Assembly (NCBI RefSeq): GCF_021532615.1
Contig: NZ_JAKGAQ010000001.1
Location: 310,001-374,000 of the forward strand
Direction: 5' to 3'
DNA length: 64,000 bases
DNA from: Octadecabacter dasysiphoniae
Lineage (GTDB): Bacteria > Pseudomonadota > Alphaproteobacteria > Rhodobacterales > Rhodobacteraceae
Shown piece by piece: positions 27,333 through 36,308 of the stretch. The position numbers and the translations under genes are program-made. The notes under the pieces were generated by a model. It made no database searches and was not told the origin of the DNA. It saw only the letters and a list, made by a program, of their open reading frames with translations. How positions within the stretch are numbered: position 1 is the stretch's first letter; each line of letters starts with the position of its first letter.

Positions 27333-28063
27333 CAGCTGAGCCAGCGGCGCATGACCCGTTCGAACACGCCAGCAAAGAACGTCAGCAGATCAGTGCCTTG
27401 TTGTGGGGTGAACTGATGCGGGTCTTCTGCGCCGAATACCAGCATGCCGGGCAAGCGCCCTGTGCCGAGATCAAGGCGCAAGCAGGCCTCTGACCGGATG
27501 TATTCGGCCTTGTCGCCAAAGATTTCGATGTCGTTTGTGCGCACCTGTCGCAAGGTGACCTGACGCGCAGAGGAGGACCGACCCTGAAGGATATAGTCAT
27601 CCACGAAACCCGGTTCGGCGACCGACAGCACATCCCCCAAACGGGCGACGGCAGGATCATCGTCGGGCTTAGCGGATTCCAGCACGAGGCGGACGGCATC
27701 AACGCGTAGAATGTCGGACACCTCACCGCGCAGATCGCGCAGGAAGGGTTCAAATTGCGTCGCGTCCATCATCCGCAGAATGGCGCGGTGAATTTGGTTC
27801 GTTCCGGCAAGGTTTTCATAGGCTGCAGCGATGACATTTCGGTGCGTGTCCTCGAGCCGGTCCAGACGGGATTCAAGGCGTTCCATGGCGATGCCGCGCA
27901 GGTCGATAATATTGCCGCCGGACCCTTCGCCTTGGGTTTTTTCGTTGGCGACGACCAGCGCGCGCATGATGTCTTTGTCCTCCAACAACTTGGCGGGGTC
28001 GGATATGATTTTGTCACGGATATCTTCCGCAAGGGGATCGTTCAGGATGGGATCGCTGCTCAT
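27332..28063 (-). CDS. DUF484 family (GAF-like) protein
   Basis: A 243-residue soluble protein. The N-terminal FLxxxP-type segment is replaced by an acidic start (LNDPLAEDIRDKIISDPAKLLEDKDIMRALV), followed by a coiled coil (about 58-80, MERLESRLDRLED) and a C-terminal GAF-like domain (about 100-235). Function unknown. It is immediately upstream of xerC and translationally coupled to it (TGATG), the usual neighbourhood of this family. Confidence 0.87.
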   Translation of the reverse strand: MSSDPILNDPLAEDIRDKIISDPAKLLEDKDIMRALVVANEKTQGEGSGGNIIDLRGIAMERLESRLDRLEDTHRNVIAAAYENLAGTNQIHRAILRMMDATQFEPFLRDLRGEVSDILRVDAVRLVLESAKPDDDPAVARLGDVLSVAEPGFVDDYILQGRSSSARQVTLRQVRTNDIEIFGDKAEYIRSEACLRLDLGTGRLPGMLVFGAEDPHQFTPQQGTDLLTFFAGVFERVMRRWLS

Positions 28064-28174
28064 GCTCGTCTCGTGTTTTTATGGGTTAAGACGGGGTTTA
28101 ACAGACCCAAGGCCGCGTCGCATAGGATTATTTATGATGAATCCAAAGTGTTGCAGGGCGACACTCATGTAAAA

Positions 28175-28541
28175 TCAGCGCAAATCCAGCGCGATCTGTG
28201 GGGCAGTGGCGTAGGGGAACATGGCTTTTTCCCCAAGATCAAGCGCCGCTAGGGTGGCGGTGCGGTCGTGCGGATCGGCGGGTTCGAACCATGCGGATCC
28301 AATCCACCAGTAAACGGCCTGCGGAATGTCGCCTACTGCGGTGTTGATCACGATGACCGCGTCTACCATCTGGCCCTGTGCCAAAGTGCAATGTGCGGCG
28401 AGCCAGACGACCCCGGTATCAGATAAAATGCGATCGGGCGTCCCAAGCGCCAGTGATCCATTTTGGTCTTTGAGTTGCTGCGAACGTCGGGGACGTTCGC
28501 AGCAGATTCAGTGTTTTTGCCAGTTCGGCATCAACCGCCAT
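28175..28541 (-). pseudogene. Small gene broken by a frameshift at a hairpin
   Basis: An ATG at 28541 overlaps the transaldolase stop (TGATG) and opens [15 protein letters not shown], but this frame stops soon after a 29-nt palindrome. The adjacent frame continues with a well-formed protein (LKDQNGSLALGTPDRIL ... AMFPYATAPQIALDLR) to a stop at 28175. The two frames differ by +1. Removing one C of the CCCC loop, or a 19-nt block (28478-28496), would restore one product of about 115-121 residues. Product not recognised. Alternatives: a sequencing error, or a shorter functional protein starting at the internal TTG at 28384. Confidence 0.55.
28476..28504. repeat. Perfect 29-nt hairpin
   Basis: Arms of 13 bp (28476-28488 and 28492-28504, TGCTGCGAACGTC and its complement) around a GGG loop. 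It sits at the frame break of the small gene and 37 nt past the transaldolase stop. No T run on either side, so not a standard terminator. Confidence 0.85.
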
Positions 28542-29194
28542 CAGACGATCTTGATGTTGGCCTTTTTGGCATCTTCAAGGAACGCCGCGAGGCCTTTATC
28601 TGTCAGCACGTGGTTTGCCATGGCTTTGATGACATTTGGCGGCGCTGTGCAGACGTCGGCACCGATTTTGGCACATTCGGACATATGGTTCGCGCTGCGG
28701 ATAGATGCGGCGAGGATCTGGGTGTCAAAACCGTAGTTGTCGTAAATCGTGCGGATGTCTTCGATCAGCTCGAGCCCGTCGAGGTTGATATCATCCAGAC
28801 GGCCGATGAACGGGGAAATGAATGTTGCACCGGCTTTGGCGGCCAGCAGGGCCTGATTGGCGCTAAAGCACAGCGTGACGTTGACCATATTGCCTTCGCC
28901 CGACAGCACTTTGCAGGCCTTCAGGCCGTCCCATGTCAGCGGAACTTTGACGGCGATGTTGTCTGCGATCTTGGCGAGCTTGCGGCCCTCTGCGATCATT
29001 GCGTCGGCTTCTGTAGCGACGACTTCTGCGGAGACGGGGCCTTCGACCAGATCACAGATTTCTTTGGTCACTTCGAGGATATCACGGCCCGATTTTGCGA
29101 TGATGGACGGGTTGGTTGTGACCCCGTCAACCATGCCAAGGTCGTTCAGTTCGGAAATGGCGGCGACGTCTGCGGTATCTACAAAGAATTTCAT
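28541..29194 (-). CDS. Transaldolase, fructose-6-phosphate-aldolase type
   Basis: A 217-residue small transaldolase (TalB-like class 3B/FSA). It forms a Schiff base on K83 (AVKVPLT). D6 (MKFFVDTAD) and N28 (TTNPS) are the other core residues. It acts in the pentose phosphate pathway or as a fructose-6-phosphate aldolase; sequence alone does not distinguish the two. GGAG is 7 nt before ATG 29194. A broken small gene is coupled to its stop codon. Confidence 0.93.
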   Translation of the reverse strand: MKFFVDTADVAAISELNDLGMVDGVTTNPSIIAKSGRDILEVTKEICDLVEGPVSAEVVATEADAMIAEGRKLAKIADNIAVKVPLTWDGLKACKVLSGEGNMVNVTLCFSANQALLAAKAGATFISPFIGRLDDINLDGLELIEDIRTIYDNYGFDTQILAASIRSANHMSECAKIGADVCTAPPNVIKAMANHVLTDKGLAAFLEDAKKANIKIV

Positions 29195-29320
29195 GGGAGG
29201 GCTCCGGCTTGAGTGAATTTGGCGAACAGATAACGCAAACAAGGCTGGTCTGGAAGGGGCGGTTGTGCGCGGCTTTGTGCGGGTGTCTAATGCGGCTTCG
29301 GGCGGGCACAGGAGATTCCC

Positions 29321-29950
29321 ATGGACCTATCACTTTGGATGACATTTGTCGGTGCGACGGTTCTGTTGCTGATCATTCCCGGCCCTACAATTGTGCTGGT
29401 GCTGACATACGCATTGACCCAAGGCCGCCGCGTGGCGGTGGCGTCTGCGGCGGGTGTCGCGCTGGGTGATTTCATCGCGATGACCGCGTCGCTGATCGGG
29501 CTTGGCGCGCTTGTCATGGCGTCGGCCACGTTGTTTGTGGCGCTGAAATGGGTCGGGGTGGCCTATCTTGTTTGGATGGGGATTGGCATGGTCCGCAGTG
29601 CGGGTGGCACCAAGGCCATCCAGATCGAAGACGCCCCCCAGCTGAGCGCGCGTGACGTGTTTCGCAATGCTGCCGTGGTGACCGCGCTGAATCCCAAGGG
29701 CATCGTTTTCTTCATCGCCTTCGTGCCGCAGTTCATCCGGCCCGAAACGGCATTGGCGCCGCAGTTTGCAATTTTGATCGCGACGTTCGTGGGCCTCGCG
29801 ACGGTGAATGTGCTGATCTATGCGCTGCTGGCGGATCGGCTGCGATCAACCATTCGCCGCCCAAGTGTTCTGGCGTGGATGACCCGCGTGGGTGGCGGTG
29901 TTCTGATCGCTATGGGCGTGTTGACGGCGACGCTGCGCAAAGCCACCTGA
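29321..29950 (+). CDS. LysE/RhtB-family amino-acid exporter
   Basis: A 209-residue inner-membrane protein with about six hydrophobic segments. The N-terminal block [19 protein letters not shown] followed by [16 protein letters not shown] (as separate pieces) is the LysE/RhtB hallmark. It probably exports an amino acid or homoserine lactone-like compound; substrate unknown. CAGGAG precedes the ATG. Its TGA overlaps the priA ATG (TGATG). Confidence 0.92.
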   Translation: MDLSLWMTFVGATVLLLIIPGPTIVLVLTYALTQGRRVAVASAAGVALGDFIAMTASLIGLGALVMASATLFVALKWVGVAYLVWMGIGMVRSAGGTKAIQIEDAPQLSARDVFRNAAVVTALNPKGIVFFIAFVPQFIRPETALAPQFAILIATFVGLATVNVLIYALLADRLRSTIRRPSVLAWMTRVGGGVLIAMGVLTATLRKAT

Positions 29951-32142
29951 TGGCCCAGGAGTTTTTCCATGAAGGTGATTTAGTAGGTGTCCTGACGACG
30001 CAACCGTTGGACCGCGTGCTGGATTACAAAGCGCCCGAAGGCGGCTGCCATCTGGGGGCGTTCGTTGAGGTGCCCCTTGGCCCGCGCAAAGTGCTGGGCG
30101 TGGTCTGGGGCAACGGTAAGGGTGATTGGGATTACGCCAAAGTGCGGTCGGTTATTCGCGTGCTGGACGTCGCACCCATGGCGGATGAAATGCGCCAGTT
30201 CTTGCAAAAGGCCGCCGATTATACGTTGACGCCGATGTCGGCAATGTTGCGCCTGGCAACGCGTGCGCCAGGCCTTGGTGATGCGCCATCGATGCGCAAG
30301 GTCTACCGTTTGGGGTCGGTTGAACCGGATCGAATGACCGATGCACGCCGCAAGGTTCTGGATGTTTTGCGCGAATACGGCGGGCTGGCCTTCACCCTTA
30401 AAGAAGTGGCGGACACGGCGGGGGTGACCAGTTCTGTTGTCAAAGGATTGGTCAAACTTGGCGCGGTGAGTGAGGAAGACAGCCCGCGCGATGTGCCCTA
30501 TCCGCGCCTTGATCCCGAATATGGCAGTAAGGAGCTGACGCAGGATCAGCTGACAGGGGCAAAGGTCCTGCGTGAGGCCGTGCGATCCGGCGCATATGGC
30601 ACCACATTGCTGAAAGGCGTCACAGGATCGGGCAAGACCGAAGTATACCTAGAGGCCGTGGCGGAATGTTTGCGTGCGGGGCGACAGGCGTTGGTGTTAT
30701 TGCCCGAAATCGCGCTGACGGCGGAATTTCTGACGCGGGTCGAGGCGCGGTTTGGCATGAAACCCGCCGAATGGCACAGCGGCGTAACCATGACAGAGCG
30801 GCGCCGCTGCTGGCGCATGGTCGGGCAGGGGGATGCACAGTTGATCGTCGGGGCGCGGTCTGCGTTGTTTTTGCCCTATCGCGATCTTGGCCTGATCGTT
30901 GTCGATGAAGAACATGACACGTCCTACAAACAAGAAGACGGCGTGCTGTATAACGCCCGCGATATGACCGTGCTGCGCGCGTCATTGAATGCCGCACAGG
31001 TGGTATTGGCGAGCGCGACGCCATCTTTGGAATCTTGGGCCAACGTGGAGGCTGGTAAATACGCGCGGGTCACGCTGACGTCGCGGTACGGTGCGGCAGT
31101 GATGCCGAAAATGTCAGCGATTGATATGCGGGTAGAGGATTTGCCCGGGTCGCGCTGGGTGTCACCGACATTGCAAAAGATGGTTGAGGCAAGGCTGGAG
31201 CGCGGGGAACAATCGCTGCTGTTCCTGAACCGCCGCGGCTATGCGCCTGTTACGATTTGCCGTGCATGTGGGCATCAGATTGGCTGCGATGATTGCGATG
31301 CGACCATGGTAGAGCATCGGTTCCTGAAACGTCTGATGTGCCATCAATGCGGGGAAACAAAGCCGATGCCGACAGTCTGCCCAAGCTGTGAGGCAGAGGA
31401 CCGGTTGGCCCCTGTTGGCCCCGGTGTTGAACGCATGGCCGAAGAAGCGCAGGCGTTGTTTCCGGATGCGAAGGTCGCGACGCTGTCATCTGACCTGTAT
31501 GGGTCGGCGCGCGCGCTAAAGGAGCATATTGAGTCTATCGCGCGCGGTGAGGCGGATGTGATCGTGGGCACGCAACTGGTTGCCAAGGGGCATAATTTCC
31601 CCAAACTGACGCTGGTGGGCGTGATTGATGCCGACCTTGGCCTGCAAGGGTCTGATTTACGCGCCGCCGAACGTACGTTTCAGTTGATGCGGCAGGTTGC
31701 GGGCCGCGCCGGGCGGGCGGAAACCCCGGGTGAGGCCGTACTGCAGACGTTCCAGCCCGAACACCCCGTCATCCGCGCGATTTTGGGCGGTGATGAGGAG
31801 GCGTTCTGGGCCGCTGAAGCAGGAGAGCGGCGCGCGGCGGGGGTGCCACCCTACGGGCGCATGGCGGGGATCGTTCTATCATCGCCCAACGTCCAAGAGG
31901 TCTTTGATCTGGGTACAGAAATGGCGCGCAACGACGCACCCTTGCGCAAGATCGGTGCGCAGGTTTACGGACCAGCCCCCGCCCCAATCGCGCGGATACG
32001 CGGACGGCACCGGGTGCGGTTGTTGGTGAAGGCCGAAAAATCCGCACCGTTGCAGGCCGCACTCGCGGCGTGGGCAGCGCAGTTCAAGCTGCGCGGTGAG
32101 TTGCGCATGGCCATCGATATTGATCCGCAGAGTTTTTATTAG
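29950..32142 (+). CDS. priA: Primosomal replication helicase PriA
   Basis: 3'-5' superfamily 2 helicase that restarts stalled replication forks. 730 residues from ATG 29950. N-terminal 3'-BD domain (FHEGDLVGVLTTQPLDRVLDY in parts), P-loop GVTGSGKT (223-230), DEEH (319-322), and an inserted zinc-binding module with eight cysteines from C437 to about residue 480 (CRAC, CDDC, CHQC, CPSC). The longer frame from 29875 lies inside lysE and is rejected. Confidence 0.97.
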   Translation: MAQEFFHEGDLVGVLTTQPLDRVLDYKAPEGGCHLGAFVEVPLGPRKVLGVVWGNGKGDWDYAKVRSVIRVLDVAPMADEMRQFLQKAADYTLTPMSAMLRLATRAPGLGDAPSMRKVYRLGSVEPDRMTDARRKVLDVLREYGGLAFTLKEVADTAGVTSSVVKGLVKLGAVSEEDSPRDVPYPRLDPEYGSKELTQDQLTGAKVLREAVRSGAYGTTLLKGVTGSGKTEVYLEAVAECLRAGRQALVLLPEIALTAEFLTRVEARFGMKPAEWHSGVTMTERRRCWRMVGQGDAQLIVGARSALFLPYRDLGLIVVDEEHDTSYKQEDGVLYNARDMTVLRASLNAAQVVLASATPSLESWANVEAGKYARVTLTSRYGAAVMPKMSAIDMRVEDLPGSRWVSPTLQKMVEARLERGEQSLLFLNRRGYAPVTICRACGHQIGCDDCDATMVEHRFLKRLMCHQCGETKPMPTVCPSCEAEDRLAPVGPGVERMAEEAQALFPDAKVATLSSDLYGSARALKEHIESIARGEADVIVGTQLVAKGHNFPKLTLVGVIDADLGLQGSDLRAAERTFQLMRQVAGRAGRAETPGEAVLQTFQPEHPVIRAILGGDEEAFWAAEAGERRAAGVPPYGRMAGIVLSSPNVQEVFDLGTEMARNDAPLRKIGAQVYGPAPAPIARIRGRHRVRLLVKAEKSAPLQAALAAWAAQFKLRGELRMAIDIDPQSFY

Positions 32143-32173
32143 GATCGAATGGGCAAAGCCCATCCGACCAAGA

Positions 32174-32222
32174 TGGGGCGCTGCCCCGCCTGCGGCCCCC
32201 CGGGATATTTTTGAACCAAAGA
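32174..32222 (-). repeat. Convergent-gene 3' element, copy D
   Basis: GC-rich segment like copy B, then the core variant GGGATATTTTTGAACCAAAG (A) at 32202-32222. It ends 9 nt from the stop codon of the minus-strand gene. Confidence 0.75.
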
Positions 32223-32231
32223 AAACGAAGG

Positions 32232-32522
32232 TTAGGTCAGGAAAAATCGGAGGGGTTTTGTGGCCGAACGGGTGATGATGCCTTTGGCCTCAAGGTCTAG
32301 TTGGACGCATTTTTGCCACCAGCCCGCGGTCGCCCCTGCAGGAAACAGGGTTTCTGGCAAATGGGGCAGCGTTGCCGCTTTGATGTCTTTGGCGGTGTCG
32401 CCGGGGGCTGTGTGTGGCATGACCCGCACCATAGCGTCGCGCATGGCGTTATATTTGGCGGTGTCGACGCGGGTTGTGATGCCGAGTGTGTTGATGTTTT
32501 GGACTTCGGTTTTGTCGGACAT
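32232..32522 (-). CDS. Small conserved protein, DUF6958-like
   Basis: A 96-residue soluble protein beginning MSDKTEVQNINTLG. The pattern VDTAKYNAMRDAMVRVMP ... LPETLFPAGATAGWWQKCVQLDLEAKGII (pieces) resembles a family I recall as DUF6958. The C-terminal half looks like a winged helix used for DNA or protein binding, but no function is known. AGGAGG lies 8 nt before ATG 32522, which overrules longer starts. Divergent from an MFS gene. Confidence 0.72.
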   Translation of the reverse strand: MSDKTEVQNINTLGITTRVDTAKYNAMRDAMVRVMPHTAPGDTAKDIKAATLPHLPETLFPAGATAGWWQKCVQLDLEAKGIITRSATKPLRFFLT

Positions 32523-32598
32523 GAGGAACCCTCCTGATGGGATCTTGCCGCATAAATGCGGGTTCGACAAATCGGGGTGGCGGGCGTAGGACAAGGCC

Positions 32599-33831
32599 AT
32601 GCAAACTGTTCGCCTTTCTGATGCACATGCGCTGCCGCTTTGGCGCCGCCCCGTGACGCTGCTGTTTTTGATGGCGGCGGCGATGCCGATTGCGTTTTCG
32701 ACATGGTCTGCGTTGCTTAATAACTTCGTGATCGAGGTTGCTGATTTTGATGGGTCCGACATTGGCTGGCTTCATACGGTCCGCGAAATTCCAGGGTTTT
32801 TCGCCGTTGGCGTGATCGTGCTGCTGATGATGTTTCGCGAACAGGTGTTGGGTTTGGTGGCGCTTGTGATGTTAGGGGTCGCCACCGCGATCACCGCGCA
32901 GTTTCCGTCTATGGGCGGGATTTTGACCGTTACCATGCTGAGTTCGATCGGGTTCCATTACTATGAAACCGTGAACCAGAGCCTACAATTGCAATGGATC
33001 GACAAAGCACGCGCCCCCCAAACGCTGGGCTGGATTATTGCCGCCGGATCAGGGGCAACATTTTTAGCCTATGTGTTGATTGTTCTAACGTGGGAGGCGC
33101 TGGGGCTGTCTTATTCCATTGTCTATTGGTTGTCGGGCGGGCTGACGGCGGCGATTGGTATGTTCTGTTTGATGGCCTATCCGCAATTTGAAGGGGCGGA
33201 ACCACAACGCCGCGAATTCGTGCTGCGCAAACGCTATTGGTTGTATTACGCACTGCAATTTATGTCCGGCGCGCGGCGTCAGATTTTCGTCGTGTTTGCC
33301 GGGTTCATGATGGTCGAAAAGTTCGGCTTTGCGGTGCATGAGATCACATCGCTGTTTTTGATCACGCTGGTGGCGAATATGGTGTCTGCGCCGCTGGTCG
33401 GCAAAGCGGTATCTGTGTTCGGGGAACGCAATGCGTTGGTGTTTGAATATGTCGGGCTTGCGGTGATCTTTTTCTTATACGGCGGTCTGTATTATTTCGG
33501 CTGGGGTGTGGCGCTGGCCGCGGCGCTGTATATTTTCAACCACATCTTTTTCAGCCTTGCGCTGGCGCTGAAGACGTATTTCCAAAAGATCGCGGATCCA
33601 CGTGACATCGCCCCCACGGCGGCCGTGGCGTTTACGATCAACCATATTGCGGCGGTGTTTTTGCCCGCTTTGCTGGGATATCTGTGGCTGACATCGCCGG
33701 GGTCGGTGTTTTTGGCGGCGGCGGGTATGGCGATTGTATCGTTGATGTTAAGCCTGTTGATCCCGCGCCATCCTGTTAAAGGCAACGAGACCATTTTCGC
33801 GCGGCCTTTGGCTGCCAAACCTGCGGAGTAA
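32599..33831 (+). CDS. MFS transporter
   Basis: A 410-residue integral membrane protein with about 12 hydrophobic segments in two halves, separated by a polar loop near 205-215 (RREFVLRKRYW). I recognise the major facilitator superfamily pattern but not the substrate. It is 4 nt ahead of prmA, so the two are co-transcribed without an obvious functional link. Confidence 0.85.
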   Translation: MQTVRLSDAHALPLWRRPVTLLFLMAAAMPIAFSTWSALLNNFVIEVADFDGSDIGWLHTVREIPGFFAVGVIVLLMMFREQVLGLVALVMLGVATAITAQFPSMGGILTVTMLSSIGFHYYETVNQSLQLQWIDKARAPQTLGWIIAAGSGATFLAYVLIVLTWEALGLSYSIVYWLSGGLTAAIGMFCLMAYPQFEGAEPQRREFVLRKRYWLYYALQFMSGARRQIFVVFAGFMMVEKFGFAVHEITSLFLITLVANMVSAPLVGKAVSVFGERNALVFEYVGLAVIFFLYGGLYYFGWGVALAAALYIFNHIFFSLALALKTYFQKIADPRDIAPTAAVAFTINHIAAVFLPALLGYLWLTSPGSVFLAAAGMAIVSLMLSLLIPRHPVKGNETIFARPLAAKPAE

Positions 33832-33835
33832 GCAG

Positions 33836-34708
33836 ATGACGACCTATACCGCTTTGACCACTATGATGGGTAAACCCGCCGCTGACGCCGTAAGCGAAGC
33901 GATGGAGAACATGGAGCCCGCACCCACTGGTGTCGGCGTGTTCGAAGTCGAAGACGACAGCGGATTGTGGGAGGTCGGCGGGTATTTTGAGGGTGCGCCT
34001 GACGAGGTCGCGTTGGCGTTGTTGGCCGCGACGTTCGGGGCCAAACCCTTTGTCGTGAGCGAGGTGCCGGAGACCGACTGGGTCGCCCACGTGAAACGCG
34101 AATTGCCACCCGTCGAAGCGGGGCGGTTCTTTGTTTATGGCACCCATGACGCTGACGCCTTGCCCGATGGCCGTGTTGGCCTGCTGATCGATGCGGCCAT
34201 GGCATTTGGCACCGGACACCACGGCACCACCTTGGGCTGCCTAAAGGCCTATGACCGCCTGTTGGGCGAAGACATGGCATTTGGCGATGTGGCCGATATC
34301 GGGTGCGGTACGGCCGTTCTGGCCATGGCGGCGGCCAAGACGGGCAGTGCGCAGGTAATTGCATCCGACATTGATCAAGTGGCCGTCGACGTCGCCGAAG
34401 CCAACCTAAGCGCAAATGACATGAGCGGCGCCGTGACCTGCGTTGCGGCGGCTGGATTTGACGAACCACGGTTAACAAACGCGGCACCGTTTGATTTGAT
34501 CTTTGCAAACATCCTTAAGGGGCCGCTGATCATGTTGGCGCCGGATATGGCGAAACACGTCAAATCGGGGGGGATCGTGATTCTTTCCGGGCTTTTGAAC
34601 GAACAGGCGGACGAGATTATCGCCGTTTATGCACAAAACGGGTTCAATCTTTTGCATCATGATATGATTGTTGACTGGTCCACGTTAACCTTACGTCAAG
34701 AAACATAG
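33836..34708 (+). CDS. prmA: Ribosomal protein L11 methyltransferase
   Basis: SAM-dependent enzyme that trimethylates ribosomal protein L11. 290 residues. Family motifs: AMAFGTGHHGTTLGCL (about 121-136), VADIGCGTAVLAMAA (about 152-166) and DLIFANILKGPL (about 221-232). GGAG lies upstream of the ATG. Follows the MFS gene by 4 nt. Confidence 0.95.
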   Translation: MTTYTALTTMMGKPAADAVSEAMENMEPAPTGVGVFEVEDDSGLWEVGGYFEGAPDEVALALLAATFGAKPFVVSEVPETDWVAHVKRELPPVEAGRFFVYGTHDADALPDGRVGLLIDAAMAFGTGHHGTTLGCLKAYDRLLGEDMAFGDVADIGCGTAVLAMAAAKTGSAQVIASDIDQVAVDVAEANLSANDMSGAVTCVAAAGFDEPRLTNAAPFDLIFANILKGPLIMLAPDMAKHVKSGGIVILSGLLNEQADEIIAVYAQNGFNLLHHDMIVDWSTLTLRQET

Positions 34709-34824
34709 TTAAACCGCATTTATTGGCGTTTTGGCCTGTATTTTAAGGGTTTGCCACATTTCCGCCGTAATTGGAGGGGAAATTAAAGGCGTTCGGTGGG
34801 GGCCGAGTATGTAAGGCTGCCAAA

Positions 34825-35175
34825 ATGACGATTGATGCTTCCCTCGATAAGCGACTGAACAAAGTAGTGCGCAACCACGAACGGATGCGCCGCAATGGCG
34901 TGGTTCACCGCGTAGGGCGCGACGGGCTTATCCGGTCGCGGGCCCGACTGATCCGCCCTCGTTTTCCGATCAAAGGTGTGTTGCTGATCGCGGCGCTGTT
35001 CTTGGCGTTCAAAGCGCTGTTGTTCGCACAAATGGGGTCGGGCAATTACGCGTCACAGGTTGATGCGTTGCGCGCGGGATCGGTGCTTGAACAGGCGGGT
35101 GCAGTTTTGATGCAAGAAGATCCAGTGACCGTGGCTGTTGGCGGCTACCTCAAGCAGTTTTTCTTTCTGCGCTAG
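34825..35175 (+). CDS. Hypothetical protein with one membrane helix (116 aa)
   Basis: Not recognised. A strongly basic N-terminal half (1-48), one hydrophobic segment (about 50-68, GVLLIAALFLAFKALLFAQ), then an exported C-terminal tail of about 48 residues. The topology suggests a single-pass inner-membrane protein. TAAGG precedes ATG 34825; a TTG 18 codons upstream is possible. A strong bidirectional terminator follows. Confidence 0.7.
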   Translation: MTIDASLDKRLNKVVRNHERMRRNGVVHRVGRDGLIRSRARLIRPRFPIKGVLLIAALFLAFKALLFAQMGSGNYASQVDALRAGSVLEQAGAVLMQEDPVTVAVGGYLKQFFFLR

Positions 35176-35216
35176 GCCTCTGGCGCGGATTGAACGTTCA
35201 TCCTCAGGACATGAAA

Positions 35217-35251
35217 AAGGCCGCATCTGATCCCAGATGCGGCCTTATTTT
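35217..35251. terminator. Bidirectional terminator
   Basis: A perfect 13-bp stem (35217-35229 with 35234-35246) with a 4-nt loop. ATTTTAT follows on the plus strand and TTTTT on the minus strand. It serves both convergent genes. Confidence 0.92.
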
Positions 35252-35292
35252 ATTGGTCTGTGGTGCCGACAGACCCCGCAGCGGCAGATGCC

Positions 35293-35490
35293 TTAGCGGA
35301 TGAGATTGCCTTTGGCGATGTTTTCGATGTCACCGCGCACGAGGCCGATGTCGTCCAGTTCACGTACGGACAGACGGTTCAGCGAATTGCGGGTCATGCG
35401 AGCGTCATTCCAAGCGGCAAATGCGCCGAAAACAGAAGACAAAGAAAAACCGGATTTGACGGTTGTGGTGCGAAAATCGATGGCGGCCAT
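35293..35490 (-). CDS. DUF1127 family small protein
   Basis: A 65-residue protein whose C-terminal half (NSLNRLSVRELDDIGLVRGDIENIA, in parts) is the arginine-rich DUF1127 (YjiS-like) domain. Related small proteins in alphaproteobacteria have been linked to RNA turnover and phosphate or carbon metabolism; the role here is unknown. AGGAG is 9 nt before ATG 35490. The longer frame to 35625 is rejected. Confidence 0.88.
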   Translation of the reverse strand: MAAIDFRTTTVKSGFSLSSVFGAFAAWNDARMTRNSLNRLSVRELDDIGLVRGDIENIAKGNLIR

Positions 35491-35810
35491 TGGGAGGTCT
35501 CCTGAATGTTGTGGGCGAATGCCGGTTGGTGTGTAGCGTTGTTCTAAGGGGCAGATAGGATGGGTTATCCGATCCCACCAGTGACATTTACGCATGTGTG
35601 ATATGCGAATGCTGCATGGCAGCATTTAGGGTTAATAGTATGTTATTGTTATTCTTATTCCGCCTAAGAAAACGTCGCCCATAGGCGTTGGGGTGACGTA
35701 TTCAGACCGCGAAAGGGGCGCTTTTGTGTCCTGTCGTAAGGGAAGGGGCTAGGCGGGTGTTCGCCTTTTGTGCTAACGGTGCATTAACGAATAACAAAAA
35801 GAGGGCGGAT
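35491..35810. other. Divergent intergenic region before ruvC
   Basis: A 320-bp gap between DUF1127 and ruvC. It holds an 8-bp inverted repeat AATGCTGC-ATG-GCAGCATT (35608-35626), followed by an AT-rich stretch (about 35630-35660) likely to contain promoter elements. GAGGG precedes the ruvC ATG. No convincing extra gene: a frame open from 35724 only extends ruvC. No clear LexA box was seen. Confidence 0.5.
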
Positions 35811-36308
35811 ATGCGGGTTTTGGGCATCGATCCCGGGTTGGTGAACATGGGTTGGGGCGTGATTTCGGTGAACGGATCACGGCTGAGTCACGTGGCCAAC
35901 GGTGTATGCAAGTCCGGAACGGGCGCTTTGGCCGATCGTTTGTTGGCGCTGCATATTCAGTTGAGCGAGATCTTAGCGACCTACCAGCCGGACACCGCAG
36001 CGGTTGAGCAGACATTTGTGAATTCCAACGGTGCCGCGACGCTAAAGCTGGGGCAGGCACGCGGCATTGCGATGCTGGTGCCCGCGCAAGCGGGGCTGGT
36101 CGTCGGCGAATACGCCCCCAACGCCGTTAAAAAGGCGGTTGTCGGTGTGGGCCATGCAGATAAAGCGCAGATCGCGCATATGGTGAAATTGCAATTGCCG
36201 GGGGTTGAACTGGCTGGGCCGGACGCGGCGGATGCGTTGGCGATTGCGATTTGTCATGCCCATCACGCGCAAACGGCCCGTAAGGTTTCAGTGGGGATGT
36301 CGGCATGA
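35811..36308 (+). CDS. ruvC: Crossover junction endodeoxyribonuclease RuvC
   Basis: Resolves Holliday junctions by symmetric nicking. 165 residues. All four catalytic acids are at the canonical positions: D7, E66, D138 and D141. GAGGG lies before ATG 35811. Its stop overlaps the ruvA start by 4 nt, beginning a ruvCAB operon. Confidence 0.97.
   Translation: MRVLGIDPGLVNMGWGVISVNGSRLSHVANGVCKSGTGALADRLLALHIQLSEILATYQPDTAAVEQTFVNSNGAATLKLGQARGIAMLVPAQAGLVVGEYAPNAVKKAVVGVGHADKAQIAHMVKLQLPGVELAGPDAADALAIAICHAHHAQTARKVSVGMSA

Noticed and set aside
28476..28504. Palindrome as a LexA (SOS) box
   Set aside because: Alphaproteobacterial LexA sites are GTTC-N7-GTTC direct repeats; here GAAC and GTTC are inverted with N9, and the site is inside a gene.
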